Positions 42,505 through 52,918 of a stretch of 64,000 nt of DNA are shown piece by piece. Made by a program: the position numbers and the translations under genes. Under the pieces are notes generated by a model. It worked only from the letters and a program-made list of their open reading frames with translations. It was not told the origin of the DNA and did not search any database. Each line of letters starts with the position of its first letter. The first letter of the stretch is position 1. This DNA comes from Nocardia flavorosea (GTDB taxonomy: Bacteria > Actinomycetota > Actinomycetes > Mycobacteriales > Mycobacteriaceae), in NCBI RefSeq assembly GCF_015477805.1, contig NZ_JADLQL010000001.1, positions 682,001-746,000 on the forward strand, written 5' to 3'.

Positions 42505-44136
42505 TCACGCGAGCTGAATCAATTCCAGGTACTCGGCCGACCAGTGGTCCTCGGTGCCGTCCGGAAGCAGGATCACCCGCTCCGGATTCAGGGCTTCGGC
42601 GGCGCCGGGATCGTGGGTGACCAGGACGACCGCCCCCGCGTAGGTGCGCAGCGCGTCGAGGACCTGTTCGCGGGAGACGGGATCCAGGTTGTTGGTCGGT
42701 TCGTCGAGCAACAGCACATTGGCTGCCGACGAGACCAGCCCGGCCAGCGCCAGCCGGGTCTTCTCACCGCCGGACAGCGTGCCCGCGGGCTGGTCGAGCT
42801 GCGGGCCGCTGAACATGAAGGCGCCCAGCAGACCGCGCAATTCCTGCTCACCCGCATCGGGTGCCGCGTGCCGGATGTTCTCCCATACGCTGGCCGAATC
42901 GTCGAGGGTATCGTGCTCCTGAGCGAAATACCCGACCTTGAGCCCGTGACCGGGTACCAGCGCACCGCCGGTCGGCTCCTCGGTACCTGCGAGCAGCCGC
43001 AGCAGGGTGGTCTTACCGGCACCGTTGAGGCCCAGGACCACCACGCGGCTGCCGCGGTCGATCGCCAGGTCCACCCCCGTGAAGATCTCCAGCGAGCCGT
43101 AGACCTTGGTGAGGTTCTCCGCCATCAACGGGGTCTTACCGCAGGCCGCCGGTTCGGGGAATTTGATCCGCGCGACCTTGTCCGCGACGCGCACCTCGTC
43201 CAGTTCGGCGAGCAGCCGATCGGCCCGCTTGGCCATGTTCTGGGCGGCAACCGCTTTCGTGGCCTTGGCGCCCAGCTTGGCGGCCTGAGCCTTCAGCGCC
43301 GAAGCCTTCTTCTCGGCGTTGGCGCGTTCCCGGCGGCGCCGCTGTTCGTCGGTGGCGCGGGCGTCGAGGTATTTCGTCCAGCCCATGTTGTAGACATCGG
43401 CTTCGCCGCGGACGGCGTCGAGGAACCACACCTTGTTCACGACATCGGCTAGTAGATCGACATCGTGGCTGATCACGATGAGTCCCCCGTCGTGGTTCTG
43501 CAGGAAACCACGCAGCCAGGTGATCGAATCGGCGTCCAGGTGGTTGGTGGGCTCGTCGAGCAGCAACATGGTGTCGGACCGCCCGCCACTGCCGTCGGAG
43601 GCCGCGAACAGGATGCGAGCCAGTTCGATTCGCCGCCGCTGACCGCCCGACAACGTCCGCAGCGGCTGGTCCAGCACCCGGTCCGGCAAGCCCAGGCTGT
43701 GGCAGATGCGGGCCGCCTCACTTTCGGCGACATAGCCACCGAGCGCGGAGAACCGGTCCTCGAGCCGTCCGTACTTGCGCACGGCCCGTTCACGTTCGGT
43801 TTCGTCGGCCAGTTCGGCCATGAGCGCCTGCTGCTTCTCCATATCCCGGATCAACGCGTCCAGACCGCGCGCCGACAGCACCCGGTCTCGGGCCAGGACA
43901 TCGAGGTTGCCCTCACGCGGATCCTGCGGCAGGTAACCGATATCACTCGACCGCATGATCGTGCCGGCGTACGGTTCGCCTTCTCCGGCCAGAATGCGCA
44001 GAGTGGTGGTCTTACCGGCGCCGTTACGGCCGACCAGGCCGATCCGGTCGCCGGCCTGCACCCGCAGCGCCGGCCCGGGCGCGGACAGCAGGGTACGGAC
44101 GCCGGCCCGGACCTCGAGGTCGGTCGCGGTGATCAC
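42505..44136 (-). CDS. ABC-F family ATP-binding protein (Rv1473-like)
   Basis: 543 aa from the GTG at 44136 (GAGGAG 6 nt upstream); the longer frame to 44337 covers the promoter region. Two ABC domains and no membrane segment: Walker A GRNGAGKTT and GLNGAGKTT, signatures LSGGQRRR and LSGGEKTR, Walker B LLLDEPTNHLD and LLLDEPTNNLD, with a charged Ala-rich linker helix between (about residues 250-300). ABC-F proteins act on the ribosome, some giving resistance to macrolides and lincosamides. Rv1473 lies beside acn-acnR in M. tuberculosis. Confidence 0.92.
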   Translation of the reverse strand: MITATDLEVRAGVRTLLSAPGPALRVQAGDRIGLVGRNGAGKTTTLRILAGEGEPYAGTIMRSSDIGYLPQDPREGNLDVLARDRVLSARGLDALIRDMEKQQALMAELADETERERAVRKYGRLEDRFSALGGYVAESEAARICHSLGLPDRVLDQPLRTLSGGQRRRIELARILFAASDGSGGRSDTMLLLDEPTNHLDADSITWLRGFLQNHDGGLIVISHDVDLLADVVNKVWFLDAVRGEADVYNMGWTKYLDARATDEQRRRRERANAEKKASALKAQAAKLGAKATKAVAAQNMAKRADRLLAELDEVRVADKVARIKFPEPAACGKTPLMAENLTKVYGSLEIFTGVDLAIDRGSRVVVLGLNGAGKTTLLRLLAGTEEPTGGALVPGHGLKVGYFAQEHDTLDDSASVWENIRHAAPDAGEQELRGLLGAFMFSGPQLDQPAGTLSGGEKTRLALAGLVSSAANVLLLDEPTNNLDPVSREQVLDALRTYAGAVVLVTHDPGAAEALNPERVILLPDGTEDHWSAEYLELIQLA

Positions 44137-44329
44137 AGATATCTCCTCGGCAGCAAGTTGGGGGCGATGGTCCGGCTGTTCGGCAGGAGGAACTTTCCAC
44201 CCATGATCGGCCGTGTCCGGACACGGAACCATCGATTTTACCCGCCCGCACAGTAGCCCCGCCCGCTGCGGCCTCCGGCCGCTCCGCTGCCGACCGGCAG
44301 CCGGATCGGACACGGTAACGTGCCCGGCT

Positions 44330-45094
44330 ATGAGCACCGATCTGTTGGGTAAGAGCGCGCTGGTCTCCGGGGCCAGCCGGGGTATCGGCTATGCGGTGGC
44401 CGCAGAACTGCTGAGCCGGGGCGCGAATGTGCTGATCACCGCGCGCAAGCCCGAACCGCTGGAGCAGGCGGCCGCCGAACTGCGCGGGTCGGGGCATCAG
44501 GGTGAGGTCGTCGCGCTGGCCGGCAATTCCGGTGACGCCGAGGCCCGGGCGGCCGCGGTGCAGCGGGCGGTCACCGAATTCGGGTCGCTGGACATCCTGA
44601 TCAACAACACCGGAATCAACCCGGTGTACGGCTCCTTGATGGAGGCCGATCTCGACGCGGTCCGCAAGATCTTCGATGTGAACGTGGTCGCCGCCCTGGG
44701 CTATATCCAGGAGGCGTACAAGGCATGGATGGGCGAGCACGGCGGTGCGGTGGTGAATGTGGCCAGCGTCGCGGGCCTGCGTTCCACCGGGGTGATCGCC
44801 GCCTACGGTGCGTCCAAGGCGGCGTTGATCCGGCTCACCGACGAACTCGCCTGGCAGCTCGGCCCGAAGATCCGGGTCAACGCGGTCGCCCCCGGAGTGG
44901 TGAAGACCAGTTTCGCGGATGCGCTGTACTCGGCCGACGAGGACGCGGCCGCGCAGGTCTATCCGATGAAGAGGCTCGGGGCACCCGAGGACGTGGCCCG
45001 GCTGATCGCTTTCCTGGCCTCGGATCAGGCGCAGTGGATCACCGGCGAAACGGTGCGCGTCGACGGTGGCCTGCTGTCGACCGGCGGTATTTGA
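44330..45094 (+). CDS. SDR family oxidoreductase
   Basis: 254 aa from the ATG at 44330 (upstream frame is the divergent promoter). Classical short-chain dehydrogenase: SGASRGIGYAVA, NNTGINPVYGSL, catalytic NVASVAGL and YGASKAA, and GVVKTSFADAL. Probably a 3-oxoacyl reductase or other alcohol dehydrogenase; substrate unknown. Divergent from the ABC-F gene. Confidence 0.88.
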   Translation: MSTDLLGKSALVSGASRGIGYAVAAELLSRGANVLITARKPEPLEQAAAELRGSGHQGEVVALAGNSGDAEARAAAVQRAVTEFGSLDILINNTGINPVYGSLMEADLDAVRKIFDVNVVAALGYIQEAYKAWMGEHGGAVVNVASVAGLRSTGVIAAYGASKAALIRLTDELAWQLGPKIRVNAVAPGVVKTSFADALYSADEDAAAQVYPMKRLGAPEDVARLIAFLASDQAQWITGETVRVDGGLLSTGGI

Positions 45095-45104
45095 GTTCCT
45101 CCAC

Positions 45105-45144
45105 CGCGGGCCGCGACGATGCCGGTGCACCGTCGCGGCCCGCG
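45105..45144. terminator. bidirectional hairpin between SDR and thioesterase
   Basis: Perfect 14-bp stem CGCGGGCCGCGACG / CGTCGCGGCCCGCG with a 12-nt loop, lying in the 77-bp gap between convergent genes. Confidence 0.7.
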
Positions 45145-45171
45145 TGCTCTCCGGCGGTTCGGCCGCCGGAC

Positions 45172-45618
45172 TCAGGACCGGTGCGGCAGATTCTGCAGGC
45201 GCACCTGCCCGCGGGCGACCAGCCGTCCGTCCTCGTCGGTGACCAGAACCTGCCACAGCTGCTGCATCCCGCCCCGGTGGATCGGGGTGGCCTCGGCGGT
45301 GAGCTTGCCCTCGCGAACGGCCCGGAGGAAATCGGTGGAGTTGTTGACCCCGACGACCACTCCCCGCTCGCCGTACCAGGCGGCGCCGCCGGTGCTGGCG
45401 AGCGTTTCCACGGCGGTGCACAGGACACCACCGTTCTGAATACCCGCAGGCTGGTGGTGCTGCGGGGTGACGATCCATTCGCCGCGCACCCGGTCCGGCC
45501 CCAGTTCGGTCACCCGCAGGCCCATCAGGTCCGCGAACGTGCCTTTGCTGATCTCGTTCAGTTCCTCGGGGCCGAGATCGGCCATCGACTGCGGGAGCGG
45601 GGTCTGCTGTTCCGTCAT
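45172..45618 (-). CDS. PaaI-type hotdog thioesterase (Rv1847-like)
   Basis: 148 aa. Hotdog-fold acyl-CoA thioesterase with the PaaI/YdiI pattern: GPDRVRGEWIVTPQHHQPAG, then IQNGGVLCTAVETLAS with the conserved catalytic region, and VGVNNSTDFLRAVREGKLTA. Homologue of Rv1847, which in M. tuberculosis lies beside the iron-responsive sRNA gene; the same arrangement is seen here just upstream. Confidence 0.87.
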   Translation of the reverse strand: MTEQQTPLPQSMADLGPEELNEISKGTFADLMGLRVTELGPDRVRGEWIVTPQHHQPAGIQNGGVLCTAVETLASTGGAAWYGERGVVVGVNNSTDFLRAVREGKLTAEATPIHRGGMQQLWQVLVTDEDGRLVARGQVRLQNLPHRS

Positions 45619-45672
45619 GCCTCAACAATCGCACGATGACCGCGATCGGGGCGGACCGGTCGCCCCGGGAAC

Positions 45673-45770
45673 GAATAAAGCGGCGGACCCCACCGCCGGT
45701 GGGGTCCGCCGCGCGTTTGGATCGGGGGTCACCGCAGCCCTCGGGACTCTCGCGCGATCCGTACGCCACC
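45673..45770 (-). ncRNA. mrsI: candidate iron-regulated sRNA (MrsI-like)
   Basis: On the minus strand a TATAGT -10 element (45780-45775) overlaps an iron-box-like sequence. About 58 bp after the predicted start G (about 45770) comes a perfect 15-bp hairpin with a GGC loop (45712-45680), followed by CTTTATTCG. Predicted transcript about 95-100 nt. No good reading frame is present. It lies between the Rv1847-like and blaI genes, where M. tuberculosis encodes MrsI (ncRv11846), an IdeR-repressed iron-sparing sRNA. The name rests on synteny and promoter architecture, not on sequence alignment. A 5' leader for the thioesterase is unlikely given the terminator. Confidence 0.6.
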
Positions 45771-45777
45771 TTCAACT

Positions 45778-45796
45778 ATAGGGCAGGCTTACCTAA
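45778..45796 (-). promoter_or_regulatory. IdeR/DmdR-type iron box
   Basis: The minus-strand 19-mer TTAGGTAAGCCTGCCCTAT matches the IdeR consensus TTAGGTTAGGCTAACCTAA at 14 of 19 positions and overlaps the TATAGT -10 of the candidate sRNA. It ends next to the FhuF-like stop codon. Confidence 0.65.
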
Positions 45797-46504
45797 CTAG
45801 GCAACACGTTGTGCGCGCCGGATCGCCAGCCCGCGATCTTCCAGCGCCGTCAGCAAGCCCTCACCACGCCGCGCCCCCGCCACGGCATCACTGCCCGCCA
45901 GCGCGGGCACATAGGTCGTAGCACCGCACACGGATTCGGCGACCAACGTCCAGAAACGCCGCGGATTCAATCCGGCACACCGGGCCAGCGCCCCCTGCAC
46001 CAGCAGGAGCGAGGGTTCGCAGCGATAGGCGAGCCACACCCACATCGCCCGCTCACACGGCAGCGCCACCACTCCCGGCGAATCGGCCATCGGATCCCCG
46101 GCCACCACGCGAATCGTCGTATCGGCCAGGCCGGCCCAGTCGATACCACCGTCGTTGTCGGTATGGATCCAGATATTCTCCAGCCCGGGATCCCAGGCCC
46201 GGCCGTCGGCGACCCACAAGGCCGCCACCCGGCCGACCACCGCATGGATGAGGGCGGTGGCAACCACCTCGGCGGCTGCGGTGGCGCTGATCATTTCGGC
46301 GGCGTGCCGCCGGTACATCAGGTCGATCCGCCCCTCACGCAGACCCGTGGACAACGCCCACCAGCGCCGTTTGCCCTGGTCTGCCATGGCCGCGGCCGCA
46401 TAGACACGCGGATGCTCCGGCTGCAACGCCCGCAACCGGGAACATGCCGAACCGAACGCCGCCTCATAAGGACGGGGGATACGCACAGTGGCCAGTTCGG
46501 ACAT
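45797..46504 (-). CDS. FhuF-like protein, iron-box regulated
   Basis: 235 aa. Fold and phrases resemble ferric-siderophore reductases of the FhuF family (AAAEVVATALIHAVVGRVAAL; NIWIHTDNDGGIDW; EPSLLLVQGALARCAGLNPR), but the C-terminal Cys-Cys/Cys-x-x-Cys motif that binds [2Fe-2S] in FhuF is not seen; only isolated Cys remain. Either it is a degenerate relative or an iron-related protein with another activity. An iron box 47 bp upstream of the start supports iron regulation. Divergent from blaI. Confidence 0.6.
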   Translation of the reverse strand: MSELATVRIPRPYEAAFGSACSRLRALQPEHPRVYAAAAMADQGKRRWWALSTGLREGRIDLMYRRHAAEMISATAAAEVVATALIHAVVGRVAALWVADGRAWDPGLENIWIHTDNDGGIDWAGLADTTIRVVAGDPMADSPGVVALPCERAMWVWLAYRCEPSLLLVQGALARCAGLNPRRFWTLVAESVCGATTYVPALAGSDAVAGARRGEGLLTALEDRGLAIRRAQRVA

Positions 46505-46550
46505 TCGAACCTCCTCGGGATCGGCGTTGCAGCAACGACTTGATCGAAAG

Positions 46551-46569
46551 ATAGGTTAGCCTTACCAGA
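46551..46569 (-). promoter_or_regulatory. IdeR/DmdR-type iron box before FhuF-like gene
   Basis: The minus-strand 19-mer TCTGGTAAGGCTAACCTAT matches the IdeR consensus TTAGGTTAGGCTAACCTAA at 15 of 19 positions, with a perfect right half. It lies 47 bp upstream of the start at 46504, a usual operator distance. Confidence 0.75.
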
Positions 46570-46684
46570 CCTGACAAGTGTTTCACGCAAACGGATCGCA
46601 CGGGCGGAATCGCACAACTGCACCACTCCCCGAATCATCGCCCCCACCGGGCGATGTGCGGGCTATGACCAATCCCACGCGGTT

Positions 46685-46714
46685 ACGACACCCTGTAGTA
46701 CCACCAAGTGTCGT
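46685..46714. promoter_or_regulatory. dyad operator before blaI
   Basis: A 30-bp dyad centred at 46699.5 has outer arms ACGACAC and GTGTCGT (perfect, 16-bp spacer) and a central near-palindrome GTAGTACCAC. Eleven of 15 base pairs match. It contains the half-site TGTAGTA and lies 20 bp before blaI, fitting autoregulation by BlaI. Confidence 0.6.
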
Positions 46715-46734
46715 TGAGGTCGTAAAATCGAGAG

Positions 46735-47124
46735 ATGGCTGGACTTGGTGAACTCGAGAAAGCGGTTATGGACCAGTTGTGGTCGACCGATGAACCACAA
46801 ACGGTCCGGCAGGTGCACGAAGCCCTGTCGGCACGCCGCGAACTCGCGTACACCACGGTGATGACGGTGCTGCAGCGACTGGCCAAGAAGAATCTCGTGG
46901 TGCAGCGGCGCGACGACCGCGCGCACCGGTACGCTCCGGTACACAGCCGCGACGAACTGGTTGCCGGACTCATGATGGATGCGCTGCAGCAAGCCGACGA
47001 GGCCGGCAGCCGAGCGGCCGCGCTGGTGCATTTCGTGGAGCAGGTCGGGAAGGACGAGGCCGCGGCCCTGCGGGATGCGCTCGCTAAGCTCGAAGCAACC
47101 GAGGACACCGCACCACCGCAGTGA
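46735..47124 (+). CDS. blaI: BlaI/MecI family transcriptional repressor
   Basis: 129 aa, the Rv1846c counterpart. Winged helix at residues 1-75 (LGELEKAVMDQLWSTDEPQT; AYTTVMTVLQRLAKKNLVVQ; RDDRAHRYAPV), C-terminal dimerisation helices. BlaI repressors are cleaved or displaced when the partner sensor peptidase detects beta-lactam or cell-wall stress. The M56 peptidase gene follows by 38 bp. No beta-lactamase gene is adjacent. Confidence 0.92.
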   Translation: MAGLGELEKAVMDQLWSTDEPQTVRQVHEALSARRELAYTTVMTVLQRLAKKNLVVQRRDDRAHRYAPVHSRDELVAGLMMDALQQADEAGSRAAALVHFVEQVGKDEAAALRDALAKLEATEDTAPPQ

Positions 47125-47162
47125 ACTCGGACCCTGGCCCCACAACGCAGTGAGCAGAGTCG

Positions 47163-48101
47163 ATGAACGCAGCAGCACCGGCCTTCGCCGTACTTGCCTT
47201 GCTTCTCGCCGGTCCCGTCCCGGAAGCGCTCAGCCGTGCGACCTGGACCTACCGGGTGCCCCGGGCCGCGCTCGTACTCTGGCAGGCCATCGCGCTTGCG
47301 GCCGTGCTCAGCGCCTTCAGTTCGGGGCTCGCCATCGCCGCGGAACTCCTGGTGCCCGGCCCCGACGGCCGGCCCACCACCAAGCCCACCGATGAGATCG
47401 ATGCGCTCGGGCTGCCGCTGTGGCTGGCCTACGTCTCCGTCTTCATGCTGACCCTGCTGGTCGGTGCACGGCTGGTCTACGCGTCGATCAGGGTCGGGAT
47501 CCACACCCGGCGGCGCCGGGCCCGGCACCGCATGCTGGTGGATCTGCTCGATCAGAGCGGACCGGTCCGTCGCGCCGCCGATATCCGGGTGCTGTCGGCC
47601 ACCGAACCGATCGCATACTGCCTGCCCGGTCTCCGGCGCCGGGTCGTGGTGAGCGCGGGCACCCTGGACAACCTCACCGAACAGGAACTGACCGCCATCC
47701 TCAGCCATGAACGGTCACATCTGCGGGCCCGCCACGATCTGGTACTCGAGGCATTCACCGCGGCACACGAGGCCTTTCCCCGGTTCGTCCGCAGCAAATC
47801 GGCACTGGATTCGGTGAAATTGCTGATCGAACTGCTCGCCGACGATTCCGCGGTGAAGGTGACCGGCCCCAAACCGCTGGCCCGGGCGCTGGTCGCCTGT
47901 TCGAAGTCCACCGCCCCGCAGGGCGCTCTCGCGGTCGGCGGCCCGAGCACCCTCATCCGGATCCAGCGGCTGGCCGGGCCGCTCGGCGATGTACGCATCG
48001 CCGGCGCCGCCTATCTCGCCTCGCTCGCCATCCTGGTAGTGCCGACCCTGGCCGTCGCGATTCCCTGGCTCGTCGAGCTGAGCCGGCTCTTCCGTGCCTG
48101 A
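47163..48101 (+). CDS. M56 family membrane metallopeptidase (BlaR1-like, Rv1845c type)
   Basis: 312 aa. Membrane helices at about residues 5-25, 35-55, 83-103 and 275-297. The zinc-protease motif HERSH (HExxH) lies near residue 181 after EQELTAILS. The penicillin-binding sensor domain of staphylococcal BlaR1 is absent, as in mycobacteria. Paired with blaI in a two-gene operon; probably the protease that inactivates BlaI. Confidence 0.9.
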   Translation: MNAAAPAFAVLALLLAGPVPEALSRATWTYRVPRAALVLWQAIALAAVLSAFSSGLAIAAELLVPGPDGRPTTKPTDEIDALGLPLWLAYVSVFMLTLLVGARLVYASIRVGIHTRRRRARHRMLVDLLDQSGPVRRAADIRVLSATEPIAYCLPGLRRRVVVSAGTLDNLTEQELTAILSHERSHLRARHDLVLEAFTAAHEAFPRFVRSKSALDSVKLLIELLADDSAVKVTGPKPLARALVACSKSTAPQGALAVGGPSTLIRIQRLAGPLGDVRIAGAAYLASLAILVVPTLAVAIPWLVELSRLFRA

Positions 48102-49431
48102 TCCGGTATCCGCCCCGCAGCGGCAGTCACCCGAATCCCGGTCTTCGACCGCACCCCCTCCGTTCGCCCGGTTGGGCCTGCCCGTGCTCACGGTCCAGGC
48201 GCTGCGCCGGGAAGGTCTCACCGATCCCCTGCCCATCCAGGAGGTGGCCGTTCCCGATGTACTGGCCGGCCGCGACGTCCTGGGCCGGGCACCGACGGGG
48301 TCGGGCAAAACCCTCGCTTTCGGGTTACCCATGCTGGCCCGACTCGCCGGACGGCCCGCGATCCCCCGCGCCCCGCGCGGGCTGATCCTGGCGCCGACGC
48401 GCGAACTGGCCTTACAGATCGAGCGCGCGCTGGAACCCTTCGCGCTGGGACTTCGGCTGGGCACCGCCGTCGGTGGGATGCCTACCCGCCGGCAGGCCGA
48501 CACACTGCAGCGCGGTGTCGATCTGCTGATCGCCACGCCCGGCCGGCTCACCGACCTGGTCGAGCAGGGCGCTGCCGTCCTGGACGCGGTACAGGTCACC
48601 GCCGTGGACGAGGCCGACCATATGGCCGATTTCGGATTTCTGCCGCAGATCCGCCGGCTGCTGGACGCCACCCCCGCCGACGGGCAGCGGCTACTGTTCT
48701 CGGCGACCCTCGACGACGAATCCGTCCGCGACCTCGTTCGCCGCTACCTGCGGAACCCGGTCACCCACAGTGTCGCTCCCGAACCCACCGCTGCCGTCGC
48801 GGTTCACCACCTGCTCTATGTGGAGACGGCCGACAAACCCGACGTCCTCGCGCGCATCGCGGCCCGCGAAGGCCGCACGCTTCTGTTCGTGCGCACGCAG
48901 TACGGTGCCGAGAAACTCACCCGCCGGCTGCGCGACCAAGGGGTAGCGGTGGCCGCCCTGCACGGCGGTAAGGCACAGAACCGCCGGCTGCGCACGCTGG
49001 CCCAATTCGCGGACGGCGCGGTGCCGGCCCTGGTCGCCACCGATATCGCCGCCCGCGGTATCCACGTCGACGCGGTATCCCTGGTCGTCCACGCCGATCC
49101 GCCCACCGACCCGAAGGACTACGTCCACCGCGCCGGCCGCACCGCGCGCGGTGGTGCCACCGGCACGGTCGTCACCGTGGTGACCCCCGATCAGCGCGCC
49201 GAGGTCGCCGCCCTCACCGAGGCAGCGGGCGTCGAGGTGGTGACCCACACCGTCGGGCCCCAGGATTCCGAACTCCGGCAGCTCACCGGCGCCCGCTCCC
49301 CCGCGGGTCCGCCGCCAGCCCCCGCACCGGCCGCCCCCGACCGCGCCCCGTCCCGGCGCGGAGCAGCACGCGGATACCGGGCGGCCGATGCCTCCGGCCC
49401 GCGCCGCCCCCATCGACGCCGGAAGAAATGA
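48094..49431 (+). CDS. DEAD-box RNA helicase
   Basis: 445 aa, GTG start overlapping the M56 stop by 8 bp. ATP-dependent RNA helicase core with Q motif region (DPLPIQEVAVPDVL), Walker A APTGSGKT, PTRELALQ, VDEADHMADFG, SATLDDESVRDL, VATDIAARGIHVD and HRAGRTARGG. The C-terminus is a short Arg/Pro-rich tail. RhlE-like. Translation coupling to the M56 gene is suggested by the overlap. Confidence 0.93.
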   Translation: MPDPVSAPQRQSPESRSSTAPPPFARLGLPVLTVQALRREGLTDPLPIQEVAVPDVLAGRDVLGRAPTGSGKTLAFGLPMLARLAGRPAIPRAPRGLILAPTRELALQIERALEPFALGLRLGTAVGGMPTRRQADTLQRGVDLLIATPGRLTDLVEQGAAVLDAVQVTAVDEADHMADFGFLPQIRRLLDATPADGQRLLFSATLDDESVRDLVRRYLRNPVTHSVAPEPTAAVAVHHLLYVETADKPDVLARIAAREGRTLLFVRTQYGAEKLTRRLRDQGVAVAALHGGKAQNRRLRTLAQFADGAVPALVATDIAARGIHVDAVSLVVHADPPTDPKDYVHRAGRTARGGATGTVVTVVTPDQRAEVAALTEAAGVEVVTHTVGPQDSELRQLTGARSPAGPPPAPAPAAPDRAPSRRGAARGYRAADASGPRRPHRRRKK

Positions 49432-51275
<1,844 letters not shown>

Positions 51276-51380
51276 GCGGGCGGGCACGCCGACCGGCCCG
51301 TGCACCCGGGGGTACGGGCCGGTACGATGAGTTCCGTCGGCGGCTGCCGGCCGTGAATTCACCAGGACGAAAGGAACCAG

Positions 51381-51527
51381 TTGTCACCCGCGTCCGAGGG
51401 CGCCACTCAGGAGGGCTCATCTATCGAGCCGGGTGACAGACCCGGCGTCCCCCTCCGTACGACCCTCCACCGACCACCTGTTCGTCCGGCCGTTGCTGCC
51501 GAAGCCCGCCGGGCGGTGGCGATATGA
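51381..51527 (+). CDS. possible leader ORF coupled to the CNNM gene
   Basis: 48 codons from a TTG with AAAGGAA 4 nt upstream, ending in ATATGA so that its stop overlaps the ATG of the CNNM gene. Composition is Arg/Pro-rich and unlike a folded protein. It could be a translational-coupling leader or chance. Confidence 0.25.
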   Translation: MSPASEGATQEGSSIEPGDRPGVPLRTTLHRPPVRPAVAAEARRAVAI

Positions 51528-52918
51528 CCGTCGTTCTCACCATTGCGAGCCTGATCGGGTTCGTGGCGCTCACCGTGGGCACCGCCCTGTTCGTGGCCGC
51601 CGAATTCTCTCTCACCGCGTTGGAGCGCAGTACCGTCGAAGCGCATGCGCGCGACGGTGACGTCCGGGCGCGCGCGGTCCGGCAGGCGCACCGCACCTTG
51701 TCGTTCCAATTGTCCGGGGCCCAGCTCGGCATCACCATCACGACTCTGATCACCGGCTATATCGCCGAGCCGGTGCTGGCGCGCTTACTGGCACCGCTGT
51801 TCGGCCTGACCGGCATCCCGGATTCCGCAGCCACCGGTATCTCGCTGGTCCTCGCCCTGATCCTGGCGACCTCGTTGTCGATGATCTACGGCGAACTGGT
51901 GCCGAAGAACATCGCGATCGCGGCGCCGCTGTCCGCCGCGCGCACCACCGCGGGGCCGATGGTGGCCTTCTCGACGGTGTTCAAACCGATGATCCAGTTC
52001 CTCAACGGCACCGCGAACTGGGTGGTTCGCCGGCTCGGGGTGGAACCGGCCGAGGAACTGCGCTCGGCCCGCTCACCGCAGGAACTCGGTTCGCTGGTGC
52101 GCACCTCGGCCCAGCACGGCGCGCTCGATCAGCGCACCGCGCAGATCCTGGACCGTTCGCTGCAGTTCGGGGCCCGCAGCGCCGAGGAACTGATGACGCC
52201 TCGCGTCAAGATCGAGGCGCTCGAACGCACCGACACCATCGGCGACCTGCTGGCCGCGGCCGCCCGCACCGGATTCTCGCGGTTCCCCGTGATCGACGGC
52301 GATCTGGACAACACGCTCGGCGTGGTCCACGTCAAACAGGCTTTCACTCATCCGGCGCGCACGCGCGCCGGAGTGGGGCTGGCGCAGATCGCGCAACCCG
52401 TACCCGTCGTCCCCGCCAGCCTGGACGGAGACGAGGTTCTGGAACGGGTCCGCGCCGACGGTATGCAGGTCGCGCTGGTGGTCGACGAGTACGGCGGCAC
52501 CGCCGGCCTGGTGACCATGGAGGACATCATCGAAGAGATCCTCGGCGATGTCCGCGACGAACACGACGAGGAGGAACGCGACGTCCGCCGCGTCTCCGAC
52601 GGCTGGGACTGTTCCGGACTGCTCCGAATCGACGAGGTATCCCGCGCAACCGGCTACCAGGCGCCGGAGGGCGAATACGAAACCCTCGGCGGTCTCGTGC
52701 TGACCAGGCTCGGGCGTATCCCGGCGGCCGGCGATATCGTGATCCTGCCGCAACGCCGTGGCCACGACCGGCGCCATATCGACGGACCGGGCGGCTGGCT
52801 GGCCCGCGTGGAGCGGATGGACGGACGCCGGGTAGACCGGGTCCGGCTGGTGCCGGTCGACGACCGGTCGCTCGACCGCGAACAGCAGCCGGCCGGACGG
52901 GAGTACCACCATGGGTGA
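51524..52918 (+). CDS. CNNM/CorC-HlyC family transporter-like protein (Rv1842c type)
   Basis: 464 aa. N-terminal CNNM (DUF21) membrane domain of about 195 residues with LSGAQLGITITTLITGYIAE and IYGELVPKNIAIA; two CBS domains (about 210-340, with RFPVIDGDLDNTLGVVHVKQ); C-terminal CorC/HlyC transporter-associated domain (about 355-440). CNNM proteins move Mg2+ or regulate its transport. Paired with the next gene, which overlaps by 8 bp. Confidence 0.9.
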   Translation: MTVVLTIASLIGFVALTVGTALFVAAEFSLTALERSTVEAHARDGDVRARAVRQAHRTLSFQLSGAQLGITITTLITGYIAEPVLARLLAPLFGLTGIPDSAATGISLVLALILATSLSMIYGELVPKNIAIAAPLSAARTTAGPMVAFSTVFKPMIQFLNGTANWVVRRLGVEPAEELRSARSPQELGSLVRTSAQHGALDQRTAQILDRSLQFGARSAEELMTPRVKIEALERTDTIGDLLAAAARTGFSRFPVIDGDLDNTLGVVHVKQAFTHPARTRAGVGLAQIAQPVPVVPASLDGDEVLERVRADGMQVALVVDEYGGTAGLVTMEDIIEEILGDVRDEHDEEERDVRRVSDGWDCSGLLRIDEVSRATGYQAPEGEYETLGGLVLTRLGRIPAAGDIVILPQRRGHDRRHIDGPGGWLARVERMDGRRVDRVRLVPVDDRSLDREQQPAGREYHHG

